Of a DNA stretch of 64,000 nucleotides, positions 35,626-42,412 are shown in pieces (the first letter of the stretch is position 1; each line of letters begins with the position of its first letter). The translations under genes and the position numbers were made by a program. The notes below the pieces were generated by a model that saw only the letters and a program-made list of their open reading frames with translations, was not told the DNA's origin and did not search any database. The stretch is taken from positions 62,001 to 126,000 of the forward strand of contig JBILOY010000001.1 in NCBI GenBank assembly GCA_044374195.1, in the 5' to 3' direction. The stretch comes from CAIKZY01 sp044374195 (GTDB lineage: Bacteria; Actinomycetota; Actinomycetes; S36-B12).

Positions 35626-36228
35626 CTAACTCTGGTTGAAGAAGCCATCCTCAGCGACCTGCGCACGAGCCTGGTCACCGACGTCGACGTTGGGGGGCGA
35701 GAGCAGGAACACCTTGTTGGTGATGCGCTCAATGGAGCCACGCAGGCCGAACACGAGGCCGGCTGCGAAGTCGATGATGCGCTTTGCATCGGTGTCGTCG
35801 AGCTCGGTGAGGTTCATGATCACCGGCACGCCATCGCGGTAGTGCTCGCCGATGCGGCGGGCATCGTTGTAGCTACGCGGGTGGATGTTCTCGATGCGGC
35901 TGATATCCATCGGACGACGGTCGGCCAGCGGCGCGGTGGTCGGGCGACGATCAGGGGCCGCATCGCTGCGGAAGGTTCGCACGCCACGGGTATCGGGCTG
36001 CGAAGAGCGGCCATCAGGAATAGTGCGCACGCTGTTGGTGCGGTAGCGGTCATCACGGTCGTCGTAGCGATCGTCGTAGCGATCCGAGGAGCCACGCGAG
36101 GAGGACGAACTCCGCGAGTCACGACCGCGCACGTCACGACGCACATCGTCGTAGTCGTCGAACTCCTCGTAGTCGGTGTCTTCGACCAGACCGAGATAGA
36201 CGGCCATCTTGCGCATTGCGCCCGCCAT
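35626..36228 (-). CDS. sepF: Cell division protein SepF
   Basis: 200 residues from the ATG at 36228; starts at 36216 or 36207 are also possible because the amphipathic membrane-binding segment MAVYLGLVED begins at 36207. A charged Asp/Arg/Ser-rich linker (about 20-85) leads to the SepF core at about 115-195, including MNLTELDDTDAKRIIDFAAG. SepF bundles and anchors FtsZ to the membrane, which is essential in actinobacteria lacking FtsA. Confidence 0.94.
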   Translation of the reverse strand: MAGAMRKMAVYLGLVEDTDYEEFDDYDDVRRDVRGRDSRSSSSSRGSSDRYDDRYDDRDDRYRTNSVRTIPDGRSSQPDTRGVRTFRSDAAPDRRPTTAPLADRRPMDISRIENIHPRSYNDARRIGEHYRDGVPVIMNLTELDDTDAKRIIDFAAGLVFGLRGSIERITNKVFLLSPPNVDVGDQARAQVAEDGFFNQS

Positions 36229-36297
36229 CACCCGCCGCCTTTCTCCGTGGTGCACCAAAAGCCCATGAGGGCTCCGACCCGTGGGGTCTCCCCCACG

Positions 36298-37020
36298 TTA
36301 CTTCACGTATGAGCGGTTCCCGAGGACCGCGCCGCCCACGCGCACATGTGTCGCCCCGGCCGCAATGGCCTCTTCCAGGTCATCGCTCATCCCGGCGCTC
36401 ATCATCTGGGCCTGGGGGTAGGAATCGAGCAGCGAAGCCCGAACCGCAGCCAGCCGAGCAAAGGCATCCACGGGGTCACCGGGGAATGGCGCCACCCCCA
36501 TCACCCCTCCGAGCGACAGACCAGGAGCGGACGACACCAGTTCAGCCAGCTCCGGCACAAAATCAGGCACAGCCCCGCCTCGGCCAGCAACCGGCGAGGG
36601 ATCCAGATTCACCTGAATCAGCACCGACAGCGCACGACCGGCCAACTCAGCACCTGACGACAGTGCGCCCACCAGCGACGACCGATCCACCGAGTGCACG
36701 ACATCGGCCCAGCGAGCCACCGACTTCGCCTTATTCGACTGCAACTGCCCGATCATGTGCCAGCGAAGTGACGAGGACAGGGCGCCGAGCTCCGCATGCT
36801 TAAGCGAAGCCTCCTGATCCTTGTTCTCGCCGATGTCGGTCACGCCCAAGGACGCCAGGAGAGCAATGTCGGATGCCGGAAAGGTCTTGGTCACCACGAT
36901 CAGGTGAACCGAGTCAGTGCGCCCGCAGGCAGCCCGAGCCGCATCAATCCGCGCGTGCACCGCTGCCAGGTTCGCCCGCAACTGCTCTAGGCGTGACTCC
37001 TGATCAACCGCGGGCTCCAT
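36298..37020 (-). CDS. yggS: YggS family pyridoxal phosphate homeostasis protein
   Basis: 240 residues from the ATG at 37020, chosen for its AGAGGA ribosome site; the longer frame includes no family sequence. A TIM barrel with the PLP Lys at about 42 (LIVVTKTFPASDI) and the conserved HMIGQLQSNKAK segment. Binds PLP and controls its free pool; no enzyme activity known. It normally lies next to pgeF, but here a TA pair and a secreted protein gene separate them. Confidence 0.95.
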   Translation of the reverse strand: MEPAVDQESRLEQLRANLAAVHARIDAARAACGRTDSVHLIVVTKTFPASDIALLASLGVTDIGENKDQEASLKHAELGALSSSLRWHMIGQLQSNKAKSVARWADVVHSVDRSSLVGALSSGAELAGRALSVLIQVNLDPSPVAGRGGAVPDFVPELAELVSSAPGLSLGGVMGVAPFPGDPVDAFARLAAVRASLLDSYPQAQMMSAGMSDDLEEAIAAGATHVRVGGAVLGNRSYVK

Positions 37021-37081
37021 GGCCCCATCCTCTCGTGAACTCACGCTGACGCGCCCCTTCATCCACAGCCTGGGCAAACTC

Positions 37082-37111
37082 TTGATCTGGTGTAATATTG
37101 GTACCAATATT
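37082..37111 (+). promoter_or_regulatory. Promoter covered by a perfect 18-bp palindrome
   Basis: AATATTGGTACCAATATT at 37094-37111 is perfectly self-complementary. TTGATC at 37082-37087 and CAATAT at 37105-37110 are spaced by 17 bases like -35 and -10 boxes, and the ATG at 37117 follows the -10 by six bases with no ribosome site, so the transcript may be leaderless. The palindrome covers spacer and -10, which is ideal for autorepression by the RHH protein. Confidence 0.65.
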
Positions 37112-37116
37112 CAAGA

Positions 37117-37353
37117 ATGACGAAACTGCGCTTGGTAACCCGTAAGCACCGGGTCGGCCTGGCTCGAATCGTTGTCGTGATCGCGAACGCGCACACCGTG
37201 GCCGCCATGGTGACCGATCGCGGCGATGACGCCATGTTTTACCAAGGCTTCGATGATCGAGGGCGAGAGCTGGAGATCATCGTGGTTGAAGGTGAGGACT
37301 TTGATTTTGTGATTCATGCGATGCCGGTTGACTATCGAAGGAGCAGCAGATGA
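37117..37353 (+). CDS. Small putative toxin, possibly BrnT/DUF4258-like
   Basis: 78 residues. It has a basic start (TKLRLVTRKHRVG), a beta-rich centre with GRELEIIVVEGEDF and the end VIHAMPVDYRRSS, which resembles RelE-superfamily BrnT or DUF4258 toxins. The stop overlaps the ATG of an RHH-type antitoxin gene by four bases, the usual toxin-first arrangement of brnT-brnA. Family assignment is tentative, but the TA context is strong. Confidence 0.7.
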   Translation: MTKLRLVTRKHRVGLARIVVVIANAHTVAAMVTDRGDDAMFYQGFDDRGRELEIIVVEGEDFDFVIHAMPVDYRRSSR

Positions 37354-37649
37354 CGCGGAAGCGGTACGTGGCGGACGGATATGTCGACCTCGAGAAGGAA
37401 GTAGTTCTCGACAAGAAGGGACGCCGCATCGACAGTGACTACGTGGCCGATGTCGTCAATGCGGCGGATTCTGTTCGCCCCGTCGGACGCCCTGGGCTGA
37501 ACGCGGACGCAGGTCCTTCGTCACAAATTGCTGTGCGCTTGCCCGCATCGGCATACGAGCAGATCAAGCTCATGGCGAAGGAGCGTGGCGTGAGCGCCGC
37601 CGCACTTGCTCGCCAAGCCGTGGAGGAGTTCCTACACAAAGCTGGCTGA
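37350..37649 (+). CDS. Ribbon-helix-helix antitoxin
   Basis: 99 residues. An N-terminal segment (VDLEKEVVLDKKGRRIDSDY, about 12-31) precedes a C-terminal RHH/CopG domain at about 57-95 (SQIAVRLPASAYEQIKLMAK and the helix ALARQAVEEFL). The N-terminal segment also occurs in the small protein at 53190-53468, which marks it as a separable module, perhaps the toxin-binding part. It overlaps the toxin gene; the palindrome upstream is its likely operator. Confidence 0.8.
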   Translation: MTRKRYVADGYVDLEKEVVLDKKGRRIDSDYVADVVNAADSVRPVGRPGLNADAGPSSQIAVRLPASAYEQIKLMAKERGVSAAALARQAVEEFLHKAG

Positions 37650-37702
37650 AATGTACTTCGGTCGAAATCTGTAGATCGAGAAGCGCGCGATACCCCGCTC
37701 GC

Positions 37703-38935
37703 CTACTGGATCGACCAGGTGCCAGCCGTGTTGTAGATCGGCTGGCGCACGCATACGTAGCCGCCGGTGCCGCCATTTGGCCACATTGCCCAGCTGGCTC
37801 CCCACCCGACTTCGCGCAGCGAAGCAACTCCCGGCCAGTCGGCCCAGCTCGGTGCTCCCGACACACACGTTCCGCCAGCGACTCGCCCGAATGCCTGCTG
37901 AGGCGCAGTCGGCCCAGGAGCCTCACCGAGCAGGTTGATGACGTAGACGCTTCCTGTGTCTTGGCTCACGACGTAGGCATATTGCCCGTTCGGACTGATC
38001 GCGATGGATTGAGGAGACTCGCCCACGGCGATGGACGCAGTGATGGTGTTCGTGGCCGTGGAGATCACGGAGACCGAATTCCCGCTTTGCTGCGCAACGA
38101 GCACCGACAACCCATCCGGGGTTGCCGCGATGCCCTTGGGGTCGGTGGGAGCATTAATCGTCGAGATGACCGTGTTGTCAGATGTGCGAATGACCGAGAC
38201 CGAGTCGCCCAGCACATTCGCTACGTAGACGAATTGACCGTTGGGGGTCACCGTCACCCCAAAGGGATTTGTTCCAACTGTAATTGTGGCGACAAGGGAG
38301 TTGTTCGAGGTGCGGATGACACTCACGTTATTGGCATTGGCATTCGTGACGTAAACGAATTGACCATCCGGGGTAACGGCCAATCCCTTCGGTGCAGAGA
38401 AGCCGGTAATCGTGGCCACGGAGTTGTTCGACGTATTGATGACCGCCAATGCGTCGCCACCCGACGCTGCGACGTAGACACGAGCACCATCCGGAGACAC
38501 GGCGATCCCCAAGGGTCCGGTGTTCCCGACGCCAAGATCGATGGTGCTCACGATCGAGTTATCGGAGGTGCGCACGACAGTCACCGTGCGACCGCTTCCG
38601 AAGAATCCATAGTTGGTCACGTAGGCGAATTGCCCATTCGGCGAAATCGCAACTCCAATGGGGTAGAGCAAGCCCGTGACCGGGGCGAGCAACTCGTTCG
38701 TCGCAGCGTCAATCACCGACAGAAATTGTGAGCCGCCGGTCACATAGACACGCCCACCATCGGGGGCCACTGCTACGCCTACAGGCTGGGGTCCCACGTC
38801 AACGATCGCCACCACTGTGTTCGCAGGTGCTGCGTGGGCGATCTCAGCGCCCGCCACTGCCACGCCTACCGCCAAGCATGAGACAACGGCCAGACTCAGA
38901 ACTCTCGAAACGCCACCAAGCCGCATGTCCCTCAC
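37703..38935 (-). CDS. Secreted YVTN-type beta-propeller protein with the recurrent C-terminal domain
   Basis: 410 residues from a GTG at 38935 (ATG at 38926 is an alternative). A signal peptide (VLSLAVVSCLAVGVAVAG ... AHA) is followed by about seven YVTN repeats of 40-42 residues (units such as VTPDGQFVYVTNANANNVSVI), which fold as a beta-propeller. Residues about 350-410 are the shared domain: Cys-x-SGAPSWADW, GWGASWAMWPNGGTGGYVC and R-x-P-I-Y. Probably extracellular or surface-bound. It sits with the TA pair as an insertion between yggS and pgeF. Confidence 0.85.
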   Translation of the reverse strand: MRDMRLGGVSRVLSLAVVSCLAVGVAVAGAEIAHAAPANTVVAIVDVGPQPVGVAVAPDGGRVYVTGGSQFLSVIDAATNELLAPVTGLLYPIGVAISPNGQFAYVTNYGFFGSGRTVTVVRTSDNSIVSTIDLGVGNTGPLGIAVSPDGARVYVAASGGDALAVINTSNNSVATITGFSAPKGLAVTPDGQFVYVTNANANNVSVIRTSNNSLVATITVGTNPFGVTVTPNGQFVYVANVLGDSVSVIRTSDNTVISTINAPTDPKGIAATPDGLSVLVAQQSGNSVSVISTATNTITASIAVGESPQSIAISPNGQYAYVVSQDTGSVYVINLLGEAPGPTAPQQAFGRVAGGTCVSGAPSWADWPGVASLREVGWGASWAMWPNGGTGGYVCVRQPIYNTAGTWSIQ

Positions 38936-38962
38936 ACTAGGGGCACCGTACGCACGAGCGAG

Positions 38963-39697
38963 CTACATCCGAACAGCGATCCCCTGCCGCCCCGTGACCC
39001 CATCACGGCGATACGAGAACAAGGAATCAAGTTCCGCCGTGCACCCCGGCACCACAGACGCAGGAATACCCAGCAGCGACAGCTGAGCCACCACACCACC
39101 AGAAACATTGATCCGAGGCGAGACACCAGTCGGGATAGCCGCAGCAGCCACCACCGGATGCACCGCAGAACGAAGCGAGGAAACACGCTCCAGCGGCACC
39201 GGGTAGCACGAAGCACAGATCGATGGCCCGACCACGGCACGTATCCCCCGCGCCCCATGAGCGCGCATCACACCGACAGCGGCAGAAACAATGCCCGCGC
39301 CCAGCCCCTTCCACCCGCAGTGCACCGCAGCGATCACAGTCCCCTGCCGATCACACAGCGCAATCGGCACGCAGTCAGCAGCCAGAGCAACCAGCCCAAG
39401 CCCCGGCGTCACTGTCACCAGCGCATCCACACCGGAATACACCCCGCCGGCAGACACGACGGAAACTGAGCCCCCGTGACACGCATCGAGCACCGCCAGC
39501 GGTACTCCCCCGAGCAACGAAGAAACCGCAGACAAATTCGCCGCAACACAAGCCGGGTCATCACCGACATGTCCCGCCAGGTTCAGCGAGGAGAAGGGCT
39601 CAGAACTAAAGCCGCCCGAACGACCGGTGGCCGCCCAGAAGACTGGACGGCCACCGGGTGACGACGGATCGAGACGACCCTCGGCAACGGGATTCAC
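38963..39697 (-). CDS. pgeF: Polyphenol-oxidase/laccase-like family protein (PgeF, DUF152)
   Basis: 244 residues. The zinc/copper-site motifs are present: AcHGGSV (DACHGGSVS), the VALAADCVPIALCD segment and VHCGWKGLGAGI. In E. coli the homologue removes wrongly placed L-Ser from UDP-MurNAc peptides. It follows ftsZ after two bases, the standard actinobacterial order. Confidence 0.92.
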   Translation of the reverse strand: MNPVAEGRLDPSSPGGRPVFWAATGRSGGFSSEPFSSLNLAGHVGDDPACVAANLSAVSSLLGGVPLAVLDACHGGSVSVVSAGGVYSGVDALVTVTPGLGLVALAADCVPIALCDRQGTVIAAVHCGWKGLGAGIVSAAVGVMRAHGARGIRAVVGPSICASCYPVPLERVSSLRSAVHPVVAAAAIPTGVSPRINVSGGVVAQLSLLGIPASVVPGCTAELDSLFSYRRDGVTGRQGIAVRM

Positions 39698-39699
39698 GA

Positions 39700-40818
39700 C
39701 TACTTAAGGAAATCCGGAATATCGAGATCGTCGTCAGAGTCGTCGAACACGATCGTTCGCGGCTGCTGAACGGGACGGTCGGCCGGGGAAGTGACGACCG
39801 GCACCTCGCCGGTGGCAGCTGATTCAACAACTGCCTTGGCGGCAACTGCCGACACCTTGCGTGCCGGCGGCTCGCCGCCGTCGAAGCCTGCGGCGATAAC
39901 CGTGACGCGAACCTCATCGCCCAGGGTGTCGTCGATGACGGCGCCGAAGATGATGTTGGCGTCGGGGTGAGCAGCGTCGCTGACCAGACGGGCAGCTTCG
40001 TTGATCTCGAACAGGCCGAGATCGCTGCCGCCGGAGATGGAGAGCAGAACTCCGCGGGCGCCGTCGATGCCGGCCTCGAGCAGCGGGCTGGAGATGGCAC
40101 GCTCGGCGGCCTCAACCGCACGATCCTCGCCACGAGCCGAGCCGATGCCCATGAGGGCGGAGCCGGCCGAGTGCATGACGCTCTTGACGTCGGCGAAGTC
40201 GAGGTTGATCAGGCCCGGGGTGGTGATCAGGTCGGTGATGCCCGAGACGCCCTGCAGCAACACATGGTCGGCCTGGCGGAATGCGTCGATGACGGAGATG
40301 TTGCGATCCGACAGCGAGAGCAGGCGGTCGTTCGGGATGACGATCAAGGTGTCGACCTCGGCACGCAGCGCCTCGATGCCCTCATCGGCCTGAGCGCCGC
40401 GACGGCGACCCTCGAAGCCGAACGGGCGGGTAACAACGCCGATGGTCAGTGCGCCGAGTGAGCGGGCGATGCGGGCCACGACGGGTGCGCCGCCGGTGCC
40501 GGTGCCGCCGCCTTCGCCTGCAGTCACGAAGACCATGTCAGAGCCGCGCAAGACCTCTTCGATCTCGCCCTCGTGATCCAAGGCGGCCTTCTGGCCAACC
40601 TCGGGGTTCGCGCCGGCGCCAAGGCCCCGGGTGAGCTCACGGCCGATATCGAGCTTGACGTCGGCGTCGCTCATCAGCAGAGCCTGAGCATCGGTGTTGA
40701 TGGCGATGAACTCCACGCCCTTCAAACCGACCTCGATCATGCGGTTGACGGCGTTCACGCCGCCACCGCCGATGCCGACGACCTTGATCACTGCCAGGTA
40801 GTTCTGCGGAGCTGCCAC
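39700..40818 (-). CDS. ftsZ: Cell division protein FtsZ
   Basis: 372 residues from the GTG at 40818 (AAAGGA eight bases ahead), giving the typical N-terminus AAPQNYLAVIKVVGIGGGGVNAVNRM. The tubulin signature GGGTGTGGAPVVA is at about 103-115. The C-terminal conserved peptide is DDLDIPDFLK, which binds SepF. It forms the Z ring. The usual upstream neighbour ftsQ is 18 kb away in this genome, so ftsZ must be expressed from its own promoter in 40819-41032. Confidence 0.98.
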   Translation of the reverse strand: MAAPQNYLAVIKVVGIGGGGVNAVNRMIEVGLKGVEFIAINTDAQALLMSDADVKLDIGRELTRGLGAGANPEVGQKAALDHEGEIEEVLRGSDMVFVTAGEGGGTGTGGAPVVARIARSLGALTIGVVTRPFGFEGRRRGAQADEGIEALRAEVDTLIVIPNDRLLSLSDRNISVIDAFRQADHVLLQGVSGITDLITTPGLINLDFADVKSVMHSAGSALMGIGSARGEDRAVEAAERAISSPLLEAGIDGARGVLLSISGGSDLGLFEINEAARLVSDAAHPDANIIFGAVIDDTLGDEVRVTVIAAGFDGGEPPARKVSAVAAKAVVESAATGEVPVVTSPADRPVQQPRTIVFDDSDDDLDIPDFLK

Positions 40819-40826
40819 AGCCCGTT

Positions 40827-40832
40827 TCCTTT
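40827..40832 (-). promoter_or_regulatory. Ribosome binding site fixing the ftsZ start
   Basis: AAAGGA on the minus strand, eight bases before the GTG at 40818; it rules out the open frame extending to 40875. A small inverted repeat, AACC/GGTT, lies further upstream near 40890-40900. Confidence 0.75.
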
Positions 40833-41032
40833 CGTTGGGCGTGACAGGGGAAGTCACGCTCGACCCTGGCCACAAACCCTCAATCTCAACCTGAGGTTAA
40901 GAATCGAGGCTGCTCGTAGCCGGCGGGAAGGTAGTGGACGGTCTGGGGGAAATGCAAGGTGGACGGGCCAGCAACTCGGATTCACGAGGGAATTTCTCAG
41001 CTCCACGAACCCCCGGACCTATTGGCCGCCTT

Positions 41033-41959
41033 CTATGACTGGAAAACTACGTCTCGGTGGTACTCCAGGAAATCTCGCTGCGCTGGCCGGAAGTCACCAA
41101 CGGAGGCTCTTGAATCGATACTCCACTGGGTCAGAATCTCGGGGTTGAGCTCCCTCGAGGCTCGAATCTCCCCCGCATCCGTGAAGGTAATGAACCCCCG
41201 ATCAAAGAGGTGGTCCACGTGCGGGGACAACAACAGTCCGTTATTGCCGTCAAGCTTTTCGTCGTTGCTCGACACCGACCAAGGCTTGATGTGACTCGCC
41301 CTTAAGTGCTTCACATTCGTGACGCCGGTCACCCGACATGCCTTCTCAATCAGGCGAACGTTGGACTTGAAGATCCCTTGACCTCGTCGGGATTTCACCA
41401 GCTGAATCCCCTCAAGATCCCCGTCGAGCAACTTTGCGCGAATCTCATATTCGATGGCCGAATCCTCGTCAGGGGTTGCGAGCGGCGCGAGCGCATGTTG
41501 CAACGAATAGAGGTTGGCATTCGACAGCATGACTAACAGCTGGCCCAATTCGAACGAGATCTCCGTTAAATAGACCCCCTGATTTCCGTTCCCGTTGTTC
41601 TGCAGTGGTGCGTACCTGGCAGCAAGTAGAGGACGAATTTGCTCCATGAAGTCCTTGGGGCTGACCGGGCGTTCAATCGCAGAAAACTCAACATCTACGA
41701 GCCATCCGATCTCGGACCAATTACCGCCTGCCCCCTGGAAATCGGGCTTGGGCGCTGTGACCGCCGGGCGCTGGACGATGCCAATCGCCCTGATCACCGT
41801 GTCACAGAAGCTGAAGACCACGTCACCTGGTCGAAGCTCGGCCATGGTGTCGTAGAAATAGTGCTTCGCGCCGTCGCTGCGCGTTTTCGGAGACCAGAGG
41901 AACCCACCAGGCACCTCAAAATCGAAGGTCTGGTTTTGGTTGACCCACCAATACCGCAC
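41033..41959 (-). CDS. HNH endonuclease with an EVE/PUA-like N-terminal domain
   Basis: 308 residues. The N-terminal part (RYWWVNQNQTF, GGFLWSPK and PGDVVFSF at about 1-55) resembles EVE-type PUA-like domains that read modified bases. The C-terminal part has the HNH pattern HLRASHIKPW ... NGLLLSPHVDHLFDRGFITF typical of restriction nucleases. It may be a modification-dependent (type IV-like) nuclease or the partner of the adjacent MmeI-like enzyme; sequence does not decide. First gene of the 18-kb island next to ftsZ. Confidence 0.85.
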   Translation of the reverse strand: MRYWWVNQNQTFDFEVPGGFLWSPKTRSDGAKHYFYDTMAELRPGDVVFSFCDTVIRAIGIVQRPAVTAPKPDFQGAGGNWSEIGWLVDVEFSAIERPVSPKDFMEQIRPLLAARYAPLQNNGNGNQGVYLTEISFELGQLLVMLSNANLYSLQHALAPLATPDEDSAIEYEIRAKLLDGDLEGIQLVKSRRGQGIFKSNVRLIEKACRVTGVTNVKHLRASHIKPWSVSSNDEKLDGNNGLLLSPHVDHLFDRGFITFTDAGEIRASRELNPEILTQWSIDSRASVGDFRPAQRDFLEYHRDVVFQS

Positions 41960-42104
41960 GTCACGAGCTTAGGCTTTTGTGTCACGAGTAGCCTCCATTC
42001 CAGAATGTGCTGGAGTTCAATTCCCAGCGCAGGTCGCTGACAACGCTCGCTTGATCGTCGTTTGAGCTCAAGCCACCGAGAATTGGGTCTCAAACTCGGT
42101 CGAT

Positions 42105-42130
42105 TAGAGGTTCGGGTCCCTCCGGGCGCA
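42105..42130 (+). other. tRNA 3'-end-like fragment, possible attachment-site remnant
   Basis: AGAGG-TTCGGGT-CCCTC followed by CGGGCGCA has the layout of a T-arm plus acceptor strand and resembles the 3' end of a tRNA-Arg. The 5' T-stem has mismatches, and no 5' acceptor partner (GCGCCCG) or rest of a tRNA is found, so it is not a functional tRNA. Such 3' fragments are left by integrative elements. Recognition is from memory of tRNA sequences. Confidence 0.35.
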
Positions 42131-42368
42131 CTTTCACGAGGGAATCGGGCCTTGCATTCGGCTCACAGAGTGCCACTGCACCAGTGTTCGACTGAAGCTT
42201 GTCGAGCGCGTCTAGGACCGTGGGATCCAATGCGCCTATGCGTAGACGCAGGATGTCACTGCCCTCCCCCAGGCTCTCGCACGGGTTTTTGCTGCCCCGT
42301 GGGTGATCGAGGGCAAAAAGTTTGGACCAAGGGAGAGGGAAACCAGCCCCCGGTAAATCGGACCCTGG

Positions 42369-42397
42369 AGACTGGGGGGAAAGTCTCCCCCCAGTCT
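42369..42397 (-). terminator. Strong terminator hairpin after the MmeI-like gene
   Basis: A 12-bp perfect stem, AGACTGGGGGGA/TCCCCCCAGTCT, with a five-base loop, 15 bases after the stop codon on the minus strand. Confidence 0.8.
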
Positions 42398-42412
42398 GGC
42401 GAGCCGGACCTT

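Larger units (their letters stand above)
41960..42412. other. Intergenic region between HNH nuclease and MmeI-like gene
   Basis: 453 bases without a convincing gene. It contains a tRNA-3'-end-like stretch (42105-42130), one copy of a 13-bp sequence shared with 40981-40993 (42133-42145) and the terminator of the MmeI-like gene (42369-42397). The upstream half should hold the HNH promoter. Confidence 0.5.
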
